Source of the DNA: Haloferax marinum
GTDB taxonomy: Archaea > Halobacteriota > Halobacteria > Halobacteriales > Haloferacaceae
Assembly: GCF_009674625.1 (NCBI RefSeq)
Contig: NZ_WKJQ01000001.1
Coordinates: 1,550,001 to 1,614,000, forward strand
Direction: 5' to 3'
DNA length: 64,000 bases
Shown here: piece after piece, positions 41,197 to 50,818 of the stretch
Position numbering within the stretch: position 1 is the first letter of the stretch
How the letters are laid out: every line of letters starts with the position of its first letter
The notes under the pieces: generated by a model
Database searches by the model: none
Told to the model about the DNA's origin: nothing
The model's input: the letters and a program-made list of their open reading frames with translations, nothing else
Translations under genes and position numbers: made by a program

Positions 41197-41266
41197 GTAT
41201 CAACCACACGACACGGGTGCAGAAGAAACTACCTCGAAAATCGACCGCCTGAACGCGGGTCGTGAG

Positions 41267-42397
41267 TTACGCCTCGGGGTCGAGTTCGGCAGTCGCGTCG
41301 CGAATCTCGTCGACTGTCGCGTTCGTCTTGAACGCAGTACCGTGGTAGTGCGCAGGCGTCGCGTCGAATCCAGCGTCGCGGAGGGTGTCGAGGAACTCCT
41401 CCATCTTCGACGCGGACCGACCCCACAGTTTGCACAGTCGGTGCTGGTCGAAGTGCGTCGGCGTGTCGAGTTCGACAGCGAGCGTGTCGAGCATCCCACG
41501 GGCGCGTTTCGCAGACCCGAAGTCGTCGGTCACTTCGTCGCGGACGGAGTCGACGAAATCGGCGTCTGAGATTGGCCCGAGCCAAATCGGTCCCGCTTCG
41601 AGGATGCGCGTCGACCCACAGTTCGAACACGCTTCGGGCGGGTGCGCGACGAGCGAGTGTTCGGCCTCGCGGTGGAGGCAGTCTTCACAGTGGTAGACGA
41701 ACCCCGTCGATTCGAGGAGTTCGTCGGCTTTCGTCGCGCGTTCGTCGAGTTCGAGATACGTCCGCGCGTAGTGGCGCGTCGCGTGCGAGAGGATTGGAAC
41801 GGCCGCTTTGTCGTACTTGGCGGCGGTTCTGACCATCGCGCCGACGAGGACGCGAAGTCCCATCTCGGGGTGGTAGTCGGTGTTCTGCGGGACACACCCG
41901 TACTTGCGGATGCCGCTCTTCTGGTGGGCACCACAGAGGGGTGCGGTGTCGGTTGCGGTGACGCAGACGAGGTCACGCGTGTTGGCGAACGCCGGGTCCG
42001 CAAAGGGCATCGGCGTGCCGAACGGGTCGAGGTCCACGACGTCGAAGACAGAGTCATAAAGGAGTGCGTTCGCGTTGCGGTGGACTGCCGACCCTCCGTT
42101 GCCGGCGGCGTCGAGGTTCGACTGGGCGAGTTCGACGGCGTCGGCGTCGAGGTCGGCGCAGGTCACGTCGTAGCCTTCGGCGGCGGCGCGGACGCCCCGA
42201 ATCCCGGAGGCGGCCATCGCGTCGAGATACGATTCGGCACGGGGTTCTCGCTGCTTGAAGGCACGCAGGACGGCCACCGTGACGTCTCGGTTCAACTCCT
42301 GCGTAGGGTTGTAGAAGACGTCGTCTCCGGTCCCCTGGGACGCCCCGTCGCGGGCATCGGGCACCTCGATTTCGACGCCTCCCTCGCTCACGTGCAT
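41267..42397 (-). CDS. trm1: tRNA (guanine26-N2)-dimethyltransferase Trm1
   Basis: A 376-residue SAM-dependent enzyme that dimethylates G26 of tRNA. Visible: [13 protein letters not shown] at the start, the SAM-binding [15 protein letters not shown], catalytic [18 protein letters not shown], and a zinc site [11 protein letters not shown] with CSNCGS. ATG 42397 is the family start; the longer frame upstream is antisense to the SWIM gene. It is divergent from the SWIM-domain gene. Confidence 0.95.
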   Translation of the reverse strand: MHVSEGGVEIEVPDARDGASQGTGDDVFYNPTQELNRDVTVAVLRAFKQREPRAESYLDAMAASGIRGVRAAAEGYDVTCADLDADAVELAQSNLDAAGNGGSAVHRNANALLYDSVFDVVDLDPFGTPMPFADPAFANTRDLVCVTATDTAPLCGAHQKSGIRKYGCVPQNTDYHPEMGLRVLVGAMVRTAAKYDKAAVPILSHATRHYARTYLELDERATKADELLESTGFVYHCEDCLHREAEHSLVAHPPEACSNCGSTRILEAGPIWLGPISDADFVDSVRDEVTDDFGSAKRARGMLDTLAVELDTPTHFDQHRLCKLWGRSASKMEEFLDTLRDAGFDATPAHYHGTAFKTNATVDEIRDATAELDPEA

Positions 42398-42498
42398 ATC
42401 CGTGTTCGCCCACGTGGGGGGAAACCGATTGCGATGCGGCGTCAGCGATTGTGATTCGGCGTCGGAGGTGCGGTTGCGACGCAGTGCGGGGGTGTTCG

Positions 42499-42906
42499 AT
42501 GTCCGCGACTGTCCACTCGCGCACCGAATGCGTTTTGTCCGACACCTGCGAACTCGACGACGTGGACACGGTCGACGACTGGCGGGAGGCCCTCTCCGAG
42601 GCAGGGAAACTCTCGCCACCAATCGTGCAGGCCATCGTCGATGCCCACGGCGACAGGGGCGTCAAGGCCATCGAGGCCGTCTCAGAGCGACGCGTGAAGC
42701 GCTACCGCGACTTCGACGTTGTCGTCGGCTACGACGACGAGTACGTGGTCGAAGGTCGCGGGTGTACGTGTAAAGACTCCATCTACAATCTCGACCCCGA
42801 AGAGGGCGAACGCTGCTGGCACGTCATCGCCGTCGACGTGGCCGACGCGCTCGACGAAGTCGATTATCACGACATGTGGTACTCCGAGGTTCGAGAGTTT
42901 TTGTGA
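42499..42906 (+). CDS. SWIM zinc-finger protein
   Basis: A 135-residue protein with a SWIM motif [20 protein letters not shown] (CxC...CxH). The N-terminal half is helical. In other archaea SWIM proteins take part in DNA or protein binding; the role here is unknown. The frame is open 16 codons further upstream, but ATG 42499 gives a normal acidic haloarchaeal start. Confidence 0.83.
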   Translation: MSATVHSRTECVLSDTCELDDVDTVDDWREALSEAGKLSPPIVQAIVDAHGDRGVKAIEAVSERRVKRYRDFDVVVGYDDEYVVEGRGCTCKDSIYNLDPEEGERCWHVIAVDVADALDEVDYHDMWYSEVREFL

Positions 42907-42923
42907 CCGTATCTCGCTGGCGA

Positions 42924-42964
42924 GTGAGTTCTGTCGAACCCCTCGTCTGGTGAGTTCTGTCGAA
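42924..42964. repeat. 15-base direct repeat resembling the IS-like terminus
   Basis: GTGAGTTCTGTCGAA occurs at 42924-42938 and 42950-42964. The run TCTGTCGAACCCCTC inside it differs by one base from the left terminus of the element at 34026. It may be a relic of the same terminus family or chance. Confidence 0.45.
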
Positions 42965-43032
42965 TCTCGCTCAGTCAGGAAGACACTGCGCGGACTGGCG
43001 AGTATTTGCTCGTCGGAGTCCTTCTAGAGGTG

Positions 43033-44220
43033 ATGGACATCGAGAGTCTGACCGGGCCTGACGACGTTGCTTCGATTGGTCCCGAGGCGCTGCAGGACCG
43101 GATTGCCCGTGGAGACAGGGTTCCTGTCCTCGACGTGCGTACGGAGAGAGAGTACGACAAGTGGCGCATCGAGAGTGAGCGCCTCGACGACCGAAACGTG
43201 CCGTACTACGAGTTCTTCGAGGGTGTCGACGACGAGTTGCTCGCCCGACTCCCACCCGGTGACGACGAACTGGTCGTCGTCTGTGTGAAAGGCGGTGCAA
43301 GCGCGTACGTGGTGGGACTCCTCGAAGCAGAAGGAATCGCGGCGGTGAACCTCGACGGCGGACTGAACAAGTGGGCTCAGGTGTACGACGCCGTCGAAGT
43401 CTCGGGCTACGAGGGCGCCGGCACACTCGTCCAGTACCAACGCCCGTCCAGTGGCTGTCTTTCATACATGCTCGTGACCGAGCGCGAGGCGGCAGTCGTC
43501 GACCCATTACGAGCGTTCACCGACCGATATCTCGAAGACGCCCAGGCCTGGGGCGTAGAGGTGGTCTATGCCATCGACACGCACGTCCACGCCGACCACG
43601 TGAGTGGCGTGCGCGCCCTCGCCGCCCAAGGTGTCGAGGCAGTCATCCCCGAACCGTCGGTTGCTCGCGGTGTCGACTACGACATCGACTACACCACGGT
43701 TGCAGACGGCGACGTGCTATCGGTCGGTGGAGTCTCGATTCGAGCGATACACACACCGGGACACACCTCGGGGATGACCTCGTATCTCGTGGACGACCGG
43801 GTCGTCCTGACGGGAGACAGCCTGTTCATCGAGAGCGTTGGCACCCCCGACCCCGAGGGCGACGAAGGTGGTGCCGCCGCAGTGGGGTTGCTGTACGATG
43901 CGCTCCAACAGCAGCTTCTGTGCTTACCAGACGACGTGCTCGTCGCACCCGGACACTTCAGTGACGCCGCAGAACCCACCACCGACGGAACCTACACCGC
44001 GACGCTCGGTGAACTCCGCGACCGGATGCCAGCCCTCGGTATGACTCGCGAGGCGTTCGTCGATTCGTTCCTCTCGGACGCACCCCCCCGGCCGAGTAAC
44101 TTCGAAGAGATTATCGCCATCAACCTCGGCCGAGCGTCGGCCGACGACGACGAGGCGTTCGAACTCGAACTCGGGCCGAACAACTGCGCGGTCAGCGAAC
44201 ACCCACTGACGGGTGACTGA
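43033..44220 (+). CDS. Rhodanese-MBL fusion, persulfide-dioxygenase-like
   Basis: A 395-residue fusion. Residues about 10-120 are a rhodanese domain with active Cys in VVVCVKGGASAYVV (C84). From about 135 on is a metallo-beta-lactamase domain with DTHVHADHVSG (H184, H186, D188, H189), THTPGHT-like IHTPGHTSGM and LTGDSLFIESVG, typical of ETHE1/persulfide dioxygenases. It probably oxidises protein or low-molecular-weight persulfides, with sulfur passed between domains. In most known fusions the MBL part comes first; here it is last. A GTATTTGC box is about 30 bases upstream. Confidence 0.9.
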   Translation: MDIESLTGPDDVASIGPEALQDRIARGDRVPVLDVRTEREYDKWRIESERLDDRNVPYYEFFEGVDDELLARLPPGDDELVVVCVKGGASAYVVGLLEAEGIAAVNLDGGLNKWAQVYDAVEVSGYEGAGTLVQYQRPSSGCLSYMLVTEREAAVVDPLRAFTDRYLEDAQAWGVEVVYAIDTHVHADHVSGVRALAAQGVEAVIPEPSVARGVDYDIDYTTVADGDVLSVGGVSIRAIHTPGHTSGMTSYLVDDRVVLTGDSLFIESVGTPDPEGDEGGAAAVGLLYDALQQQLLCLPDDVLVAPGHFSDAAEPTTDGTYTATLGELRDRMPALGMTREAFVDSFLSDAPPRPSNFEEIIAINLGRASADDDEAFELELGPNNCAVSEHPLTGD

Positions 44221-44346
44221 CCGTCTGTTTTGGTCCGAAAGCGAGCAGAAGCAGCGTACGGGAGATGTACTCGGCGGACGCACCCACCCGACCGGTGAGA
44301 ACGACCACAACGCTTTCTGAACCCCATCTCCAACCCCGACCAACGG

Positions 44347-45168
44347 ATGGCTGATTTCGACCTCTCGATAGACGAAAAGCGCGTGTACGCGGACAAATCT
44401 GGCAAGCAGACGGTGTACGTCGCCGCCGAGATGGGCGTCGTGAGCGTGGACGTCTCCGACGACCTCGTGGGCGGGTTCCGTATCGACCACCGCTGTACCC
44501 CGAGAGACATCGCCGGGTCGCCAGGCGAAGTCGCCGTCGCCACCGACGAAGACGTGCTGTTGGTTCAAAACGAGGCGTACCACGAACTCGACTTCGGCCC
44601 CGCGACAGCAGTTGGGTTCCACCGCAACCGCGTCGTCGCCGGCGACGAGTCGGGGCGTATCGCCCGATTCGACGAAGACGGATGGGAAGAAGTCGGGACC
44701 GTCGAGGAGGTTCGCGCCCTCGACGGCAACCTCGTCGCGGCGGCAGATGGCGTCTATCGGCTCTCCGACGACGGCCTGACCAACGTCGGTCTCGACGACG
44801 TACACGACGTCTCCGACCCAGCGGGTCGCCTCGGCGGTGCCGAAGGGACGCCCCTCGCTGCGGCCGAATCCGGGCTCTACGCGCTCGGAAACGGCTGGAT
44901 GGACGCACTCGACGGGAACACCTCGGTCGTCGAATCGATGCCCGACGGCCGCGCCCACGCCGTCGGACCAGACGGACTCGTCTCGCTCGAAGACGGCGAG
45001 TGGGTGGCCGACCCGATTCCGATGGACGAGACAGTCGTCGGTGTCGCCCACGACGCCAGAGCCGCCTACGCTGTGACCGACGCGGGGACGTTCTGTGTGC
45101 GGACGACCGAGTCCGACTGGCGGACGCAGGTGCTCGGGTTGGACGCGGTGGGTGTGGCGGTTCGCTAA
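44347..45168 (+). CDS. Haloarchaeal beta-propeller protein (HVO_0234-like)
   Basis: A 273-residue acidic protein with repeating short strand units (VYVAAEMGVVSVDVSDD, VAVATDEDVLLVQNE, NLVAAADGVYRLSDDG, LAAAESGLYALGNG) at about 40-residue spacing, as in a beta-propeller. No signal sequence. It appears to be a conserved haloarchaeal family without known function. Between the rhodanese-MBL gene and PRPP synthetase, same strand, with its own gaps. Confidence 0.82.
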   Translation: MADFDLSIDEKRVYADKSGKQTVYVAAEMGVVSVDVSDDLVGGFRIDHRCTPRDIAGSPGEVAVATDEDVLLVQNEAYHELDFGPATAVGFHRNRVVAGDESGRIARFDEDGWEEVGTVEEVRALDGNLVAAADGVYRLSDDGLTNVGLDDVHDVSDPAGRLGGAEGTPLAAAESGLYALGNGWMDALDGNTSVVESMPDGRAHAVGPDGLVSLEDGEWVADPIPMDETVVGVAHDARAAYAVTDAGTFCVRTTESDWRTQVLGLDAVGVAVR

Positions 45169-45280
45169 GGCGCAGCGAGCGTACGTGCGTCGAGGTGATT
45201 CGTCCCGAGACGTACGCTGACACGCCCCCCGGCCGAACGCAACGAAAAGCGGTTTTACCCCGGACGAGAGACGGATGTGT

Positions 45281-46132
45281 ATGCTCGTACCCGGCGCATC
45301 TTCACAGGCACTCGCGGCCGCCCTCGCCTCTGAGCTCGGTGAGTCACTCGCGGCCGTCGAGTACGACACCTTCCCGGACGGGGAGACACTCGCAGCGGTA
45401 CCCGGTTTCGACGCGGACACCGCCACTATCGTCGCCAGCACCGCCAGCAACGACGCCTACATCGAACTGCTCCAACTCCAGGACGCCGTCCGTGAGGCAG
45501 GCGCACGAGAGGTGACGACGGTCATCCCGTACATGGGCTACGCGCGTCAGGACAAGGCGTTCGAAGTGGGCCACCCCATCTCGGCCCGCGCCGTCGCCCG
45601 CGCCGTGAGTACCACCACCGACCGCGTCGTGCTCGTCAACCCCCACGAAGACGCCATCGCGGACTTTTTCGACGTCCCCGTGGAGATCGTCGATGCCGCC
45701 GGACGACTCGCAGAACCGCTTCCCGAACTCCACGACCCGCTGTTCCTCTCGCCCGACTCGGGAGCCATCGACATCGCGAACACCGTCCGCGACGCCTACG
45801 GCGACGGCGAGACGGACTACTTCGAGAAGGTGCGGAAGTCGGGAACCGAAGTCGAGATTACGCCGAGCGAGACCGATTTCGATGGTCGTGACGTGGTCAT
45901 CACCGACGACATCATCGCCACTGGGTCGACGATGAGCGAAGCAGTTGCCGTCCTCACCGAGGGCGGTGCGAACCGCGTCTTCTGTGCGACGGTCCACCCG
46001 CTTCTCGCCCGCAACGCCCGAACGAAACTCTGTCGTGCCGGTATCGAGCGCGTCGTCGGCACCGACACCATCGAACGGGAAGTGAGCGCCGTCTCCGTCG
46101 CCCCCGCCGTCGCCGACGTTCTCGAACGATAG
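45281..46132 (+). CDS. prs: Ribose-phosphate pyrophosphokinase (PRPP synthetase)
   Basis: A 283-residue enzyme that makes PRPP from ribose 5-phosphate and ATP for nucleotide and His synthesis. Family motifs: DGETLAAVPG (FPDGE), VIPYMGYARQDKAFEVGHPI, the LVNPHEDAI His, and the PRPP loop VVITDDIIATGSTM. ATG 45281 is chosen because GGTTTTACC lies about 27 bases before it. The length fits archaeal class enzymes. Confidence 0.94.
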   Translation: MLVPGASSQALAAALASELGESLAAVEYDTFPDGETLAAVPGFDADTATIVASTASNDAYIELLQLQDAVREAGAREVTTVIPYMGYARQDKAFEVGHPISARAVARAVSTTTDRVVLVNPHEDAIADFFDVPVEIVDAAGRLAEPLPELHDPLFLSPDSGAIDIANTVRDAYGDGETDYFEKVRKSGTEVEITPSETDFDGRDVVITDDIIATGSTMSEAVAVLTEGGANRVFCATVHPLLARNARTKLCRAGIERVVGTDTIEREVSAVSVAPAVADVLER

Positions 46133-46186
46133 CGTACCACACACTCTCTCGCAACGATTTTCTACTCTCCCCTATCTCGGAGTGAT

Positions 46187-46417
46187 ATGGGACGTTACGG
46201 AAATCTCGATTACCCACGGCTCGCAAAAGGCGGACTTGGCCTCGGCCTCGCACTCTTCTTGTTCGGCGCTATCGGCGCGAAAGTCGCACTCGCGATGAGC
46301 GGCGGCCAACTGCCGGGATGGGAGCGAACGCTCTTTTTCGACGCAGAGTGGATCGGCATCGCGCTCATCCTCTTTTCGCCCATCGTCTTCGGCATCGTCC
46401 TGCCGCTGACGGAGTAG
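46187..46417 (+). CDS. Small membrane protein upstream of UDG
   Basis: A 76-residue protein with two membrane segments (GLGLALFLFGAIGAKVALAM and EWIGIALILFSPIVFGIVLP). Its stop is directly followed by the ATG of the uracil-DNA glycosylase gene, so they share a transcript. Family not certain. Confidence 0.78.
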   Translation: MGRYGNLDYPRLAKGGLGLGLALFLFGAIGAKVALAMSGGQLPGWERTLFFDAEWIGIALILFSPIVFGIVLPLTE

Positions 46418-47041
46418 ATGGCCGACCCACAGTTTCCTGACGCCGCCGACGTACTCGTCACAGAGCGTGACTGCACCCGGTGTCCCGCGCTCGTCGAGTG
46501 CCGAAACCGTATCTCGTGGGGTGTCGGCCCCGCCGACGCGACGGTGATGGTCGTCGGCGAAGCACCCGGAGCAGGCAATCCCGACGCCGAGCGCTGGCAG
46601 GGTGGCAACTGGACCGGGATGTCGTATACGGCCCAGCACTCCGGGCGACGAATCCGCGAGACGATGGCTCTCGTCGGCTACCCGGACGACGTGTTCTACA
46701 CGAACGCCGTCAAGTGCTTCCCCTCCGACGGCGAGGGGTCGAACCGGGCCCCGACGGCCGACGAGAAAGCGAACTGTCTCGACCACCTCGTCACCGAACT
46801 CGAGACGATTCAGCCAGACGTAGTGATTCCGACCGGTCGCCACGCCACCGAGAGCGTCCTCTCGCTCGACGACATCTCGCTCGATGGATTTCTGGATACG
46901 GTCCTCGACCCCGTCGAGAGCGAGCGATTCGGCTATACGGTCGTTCCGTTGTTGCATCCGGCGTATCGCGACGTGTGGCTCTCGCGGCTGGGGTACGAGT
47001 TGGACGCCTACTACGAGGACTTGGCAGCGTTGTTACCGTAA
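46418..47041 (+). CDS. Fe-S uracil-DNA glycosylase family protein
   Basis: A 207-residue DNA repair enzyme of the archaeal Fe-S UDG group. [4Fe-4S] Cys: C19, C22, C100 and C120. Motif A is VVGEAPGAGNPD, and the C-terminal motif is VVPLLHPAYRD. It removes uracil from DNA. The interval from C100 to C120 and the GEAPG form resemble family 4/5 enzymes; subfamily not decided. Confidence 0.9.
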   Translation: MADPQFPDAADVLVTERDCTRCPALVECRNRISWGVGPADATVMVVGEAPGAGNPDAERWQGGNWTGMSYTAQHSGRRIRETMALVGYPDDVFYTNAVKCFPSDGEGSNRAPTADEKANCLDHLVTELETIQPDVVIPTGRHATESVLSLDDISLDGFLDTVLDPVESERFGYTVVPLLHPAYRDVWLSRLGYELDAYYEDLAALLP

Positions 47042-47087
47042 GCGAGTTGTGGCTATTGCCGTAAACGCGGGTCGCAATCGCACCCGG

Positions 47088-48050
47088 TTACTCCGGCGTG
47101 TCTCGACCCACCGATTGTGTATCTCGACCCGCCGATTGCGAGTTCACAGGCGCGTACGCACTTCCGGCGAGCGCAGCGAGAGTGACGACGACGAACACAG
47201 CGGCGAGGTCGACGACGAGACGCCACACTATCGACGGGAGGAGTGCAGAGACGAGTCGTTCCTCGGACACGAGTGCGTACGTGTAGGTGAACACGGAGCC
47301 GAGAGCCGTCCCCATGGCCGTCGAGGAAACCAGCCACTCGACGTGGTAGTGAGTGACCGGTGGCGACGCGACGAGGGCGGCCGCACCGACGGCCACGAGT
47401 GGGGTCGCGACCGCCGCGAGAAATCCGTAGTGGACACCGCCGAGAATCGGCAGTCTCGACGCGAACAACCACCCGAACTGGTGCATGACGACGGCGAAAG
47501 CTCCGAGGAATCCACACAGCCACCCGACTGCGACGAGTCGTCTCCACGACCCTGTCTCTGAACAGTCCCACGAGTCAGCACCCGGTCCACCGTCTGTCCG
47601 TGACGAGTCGGCACTCGGTCCACTGTCTGTCCGTGACGAATCACCTACGCACACCCGGACGACGAGACCGCCAATCACACCGACTGCCGTGGCGATTGCG
47701 ACGGGAGGCATCAACAGCGGTTCGGTCAGCACCGACACGGTGGCCTGGGGAGTGAATAGCTGGGCCAGTCCACGTGTGCCACCGAACACTGCACCCCGAC
47801 TGACGGCCCACCCGACGAGCGTCCCGAGTGTGGCACCGACGAGGGCGCCTCCGACCACGCGGACCGTGAGCCGCTGCACTGAGCGGTCGGCCACTCCACT
47901 CCAGCGAAACCCGTAGTACCCGGTGAGAGCCGGTCCGGCGACGAGTCTGAGCACGTCCCCGTACAGTATCTGCTCGAGGGGACCGAGCGCGCCGGCGGCG
48001 AATGCGATGACCGCGGTGACGAACCCGACTCGGTCGGAGAGAGCCCGCAT
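47088..48050 (-). CDS. Hypothetical polytopic membrane protein
   Basis: A 320-residue protein with about eight membrane segments and a polar middle linker made of near repeats (SSRTDSGPSADS, SSRTDGGPGADS). The C terminus ends with a repeated SAGRDTQ/SVGRDTPE unit. No family is recognised. The linker repeats are also visible at the DNA level, so length variation between strains is likely. Confidence 0.72.
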   Translation of the reverse strand: MRALSDRVGFVTAVIAFAAGALGPLEQILYGDVLRLVAGPALTGYYGFRWSGVADRSVQRLTVRVVGGALVGATLGTLVGWAVSRGAVFGGTRGLAQLFTPQATVSVLTEPLLMPPVAIATAVGVIGGLVVRVCVGDSSRTDSGPSADSSRTDGGPGADSWDCSETGSWRRLVAVGWLCGFLGAFAVVMHQFGWLFASRLPILGGVHYGFLAAVATPLVAVGAAALVASPPVTHYHVEWLVSSTAMGTALGSVFTYTYALVSEERLVSALLPSIVWRLVVDLAAVFVVVTLAALAGSAYAPVNSQSAGRDTQSVGRDTPE

Positions 48051-48197
48051 ACGGCAAATGTCAGTGTGGCTATGGATGAATCTGCCGGCATCTCGCCGAT
48101 ATGCCTATGCCAGACGCGTGGGATTCCATCGATACCACGCTTCGACCCACTCGTCACAAATGGGGAGCTAATACACGTGACGGCGAAACAGCCACCG

Positions 48198-48914
48198 ATG
48201 GACAGGCTCAGAGAGCTATTCGTGGAGGAACGGCCGCAGTTCCGACTATTTGGGAGTCTGTCGCTCGTGATTCTGGGCTGTGTCGGGGTACTGACCATCG
48301 TGAGGCCACAGGTGTTTCGTCCGTACTTCGGAGGACTCGACCCGATAGCAACGCTTCTCGGTATCGTGTTCCTCGGGACGTCGCTCGTGACGCTCGTTCT
48401 CGCACGTGATTGGTTCGTCGTGTACGAACCGGGGCCGATTCGACAGCGTATTCCACTCGCCATACTCCTCCCGACACTCCTCGCCGTCGGGATGGCGCTC
48501 GTGGACTTCGTCGCCGTGCTCCCAGCGGATATCAACGTCAGCGTCCCGTACTCGTTGCTGTTCTACCCGACCATGGGGTTCGTCGTGGAGGTGCTCTTTC
48601 ATCTCCTTCCTCTCGCAGTTGCCTTCCTCGCAGTACCCTCGCTGGCAAAAGAGCCCGACCGGTCGCTCCGACTGTGGGTCGTTCTCGTCGTAATCGCCCT
48701 GCTCGAACCACTCTTCCAACTCCAGGCCGGGTTCTCGGGAGGCGTTCCACGCTGGGCGACGATGTACGTCGGAGCGAACGTGTTCGCCATCAATCTGGCC
48801 CAACTGTATCTCTTCAGACGATACGATTTCGTGACGATGTTCGCGTTCCGCCTCGTCTACTACGCCCACTGGCACGTCGTCTGGGGAACTATCAGATTGC
48901 AGGTACTGTTTTGA
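48198..48914 (+). CDS. Hypothetical membrane protein, possibly CPBP-like
   Basis: A 238-residue protein with about seven membrane segments. FVVEVLFHLLPLAVAF and the C-terminal FAFRLVYYAHWHVVWG have a layout like CPBP intramembrane proteases, but the EExxxR motif is not clear. ATG 48198 is preferred over earlier starts since GCTAATAC lies about 30 bases upstream. Function unknown. Confidence 0.68.
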   Translation: MDRLRELFVEERPQFRLFGSLSLVILGCVGVLTIVRPQVFRPYFGGLDPIATLLGIVFLGTSLVTLVLARDWFVVYEPGPIRQRIPLAILLPTLLAVGMALVDFVAVLPADINVSVPYSLLFYPTMGFVVEVLFHLLPLAVAFLAVPSLAKEPDRSLRLWVVLVVIALLEPLFQLQAGFSGGVPRWATMYVGANVFAINLAQLYLFRRYDFVTMFAFRLVYYAHWHVVWGTIRLQVLF

Positions 48915-49014
48915 TAGCTGAGAGAGGAGGACGCACGACACTCCACAGAGGACGCCCCGTGATTCGGGGACGTGGAGACCATCTGCCGGTATCTTCGAAC
49001 GTGTATTCGAAGAG

Positions 49015-49368
49015 TCACAGCACGACGGCGAGATGGAGTGCCCCGAGTACCGACGCGCCGAAAATCCAGAATCTGGAGAACCAACTCTCGAACTGTATCA
49101 GAGGGTGGTTCCGGAGACCAAGATGCAAGAGGCCGTGGACGATTGCAAACGAGTCGAAGGCCAGCTGAAACGCCGCCGACTCGAGAAACAAGAGTACCAC
49201 GACGAACAACGGCGCGTGGAGCGCAGTAAATAACTCGAACGCTGTCTCGTCACGGACCGAAAACGGGGCGAAGAAAAACCGCCATTCACGCTGGCGAATC
49301 GCGTCGAGTTCGTGGACGAAGAGAAACGAGACCACGCTGAAAAACAGCATCGACGATTCCATCACCAT
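49015..49368 (-). CDS. Small membrane protein with HELDA motif (DUF6713-like)
   Basis: A 117-residue protein with three to four membrane segments. FLFVHELDAIRQREWRFFF near residue 20 and ALHAPLFVVVLLFLES fit a small conserved membrane family (DUF6713, recalled and not certain). A CTATTAG-like box lies about 29 bases before the ATG. Function unknown. The 200 bases before the HIT gene contain a short direct repeat (ACGGCCCCT) and nothing else clear. Confidence 0.72.
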   Translation of the reverse strand: MVMESSMLFFSVVSFLFVHELDAIRQREWRFFFAPFSVRDETAFELFTALHAPLFVVVLLFLESAAFQLAFDSFAIVHGLLHLGLRNHPLIQFESWFSRFWIFGASVLGALHLAVVL

Positions 49369-49569
49369 GGTGTCAACTCACAGACCAGAGACTAATAGAT
49401 AGGTGAGCGAACGCGGCGTGTCTACGACCATTCCAGACGGCCCCTCTTCCCCTGCAGACGGCCCCTCCGGTAGAGTCTGTCAGACTCGCCCGCGTCCGAC
49501 AGCCCGAGAGAGCCCAGCCACAGAACATCCGTCCGAACTTTCTTTTCCTCACCAATCGACAACACATCT

Positions 49570-49989
49570 ATGTCCGATTGCATCTTCTGCGCCATCGCAT
49601 CGCGTGACATCCACGGCCGAATCGTCCACGAGACGGAACACTCGCTGGCGTTCCTCGACGTGAACCCACTCGCACCGGGCCACACACTGGTCGTCCCGAA
49701 AGACCACTACGCACGCCTCGACGACATGCCGGACGAGATATCGGCAGACCTCTTCGGTGCCGTCGACGAACTCGTCCCGCGGGTCGAAGACGCAGTCGAC
49801 GCCGACGCGTCGAACGTCGGCATCAACAACGGCCCCGCCGCCGGCCAAGAAGTCGAGCACGTCCACGTCCACATCGTCCCTCGATTCGAAGACGACGGCG
49901 GCAGTCCCATCCACGCCGTCGCTGGCGACGTGCCAGACCTCTCTGACGACGAGCTGGACGACATCGAAGCGGCGATTTCACAGGCGTAA
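49570..49989 (+). CDS. HIT-family nucleotide hydrolase
   Basis: A 139-residue protein with the HIT signature HVHVHIVPRF (His-phi-His-phi-His) near residue 98 and the N-terminal CIFCAIASRDIHGRIVHE. It should hydrolyse or transfer nucleotide phosphoramidates or dinucleotides such as AMP-lysine or Ap4A. The two N-terminal Cys (CIFC) may join with a His to bind zinc. Single gene. Confidence 0.93.
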   Translation: MSDCIFCAIASRDIHGRIVHETEHSLAFLDVNPLAPGHTLVVPKDHYARLDDMPDEISADLFGAVDELVPRVEDAVDADASNVGINNGPAAGQEVEHVHVHIVPRFEDDGGSPIHAVAGDVPDLSDDELDDIEAAISQA

Positions 49990-50092
49990 TCGACTCGGCT
50001 ATCTGACTTTTCCCCCACTCGTCGGCCGCGCTCACTCTCAAAATCGATAGACTGACCGAAGGTATTAATCGGAGAACGGGGCCAGTCGCCGT

Positions 50093-50818
50093 ATGTCAGT
50101 TCCCACTACTGCGGCACTCGTCGGAACGACCGGCGGTGCAGGTACGACGCGACTCACAGTCGAACTCGCGACAGCACTCGCGGCAGACGGTCACGACGTG
50201 GCTATTCTCGACGCCGCGTTCGCTACGCAAGGCCTCTCTGATTACGTGTCGGGGGCGCTCGACCCTGACGTGACGGCACTCCTCACCGACGCGGCAGACG
50301 AGTCGCTCGCCGCAGGACTCGTCGAGTTCGAGGTGCCGGGTGACGGACGAGTGGCAGTCTGTCCTGCTGCCGCGCCGTTCGAGCGACTCGCGCGAGCGAT
50401 GTCCGTAGACGCCGCACAGGCCTTCGAAGGCCGTATCGCAGAGGCCGCCAGCGAGTTCGACGTCGTCCTCGTCGATGCACCACTGCTCGCGTCGAACGCC
50501 GCTGTCGCCGCCGCGACGACGTGCGACCGAGTTGCGCTCGTCGCTCCCGCAACCGACCGCGGTGCAGACGCACTCGGCCGGTTCACCGCCCGTGCCGCCG
50601 ACGTTGGAGCAACTATCGACACCACCGTCTCGACGTTCGGGTCGCTCCCCGACGCCGACGTCGCCGTCCCCGAGAGCGAATCGGGTACCGTCGCCGACGC
50701 GCCGGCCTGCCAAGACGACCCCGAACTCGCCGCAGGTGTCGCTGCCGTCGCCGAGGCCCTCCTCGATATCGAACCGACAGCGCTCACCGAGTCCGGCAGC
50801 GTCTTCTCTCGCCGGTAA
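50093..50818 (+). CDS. ParA/MinD-like protein with P-loop lysines lost
   Basis: A 241-residue protein with the MinD/ParA fold order (LVGTTGGAGTTRLTVELATA, DVAILDAAFATQGLSDYV, EFDVVLVDAPLLASN). The deviant Walker A motif should be KGGxGKTT; here it is TGGAGTTR, without the signature Lys or the phosphate-binding Lys. Hydrolysis as in MinD is unlikely. It lies close to a true MinD-like operon. A TATTAATC box about 29 bases before the ATG suggests a leaderless mRNA. Confidence 0.82.
   Translation: MSVPTTAALVGTTGGAGTTRLTVELATALAADGHDVAILDAAFATQGLSDYVSGALDPDVTALLTDAADESLAAGLVEFEVPGDGRVAVCPAAAPFERLARAMSVDAAQAFEGRIAEAASEFDVVLVDAPLLASNAAVAAATTCDRVALVAPATDRGADALGRFTARAADVGATIDTTVSTFGSLPDADVAVPESESGTVADAPACQDDPELAAGVAAVAEALLDIEPTALTESGSVFSRR

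Noticed and set aside
49369-49569. Short direct repeat ACGGCCCCT near the HIT gene
   Set aside because: Nine bases only, GC-rich; expected by chance in this genome.
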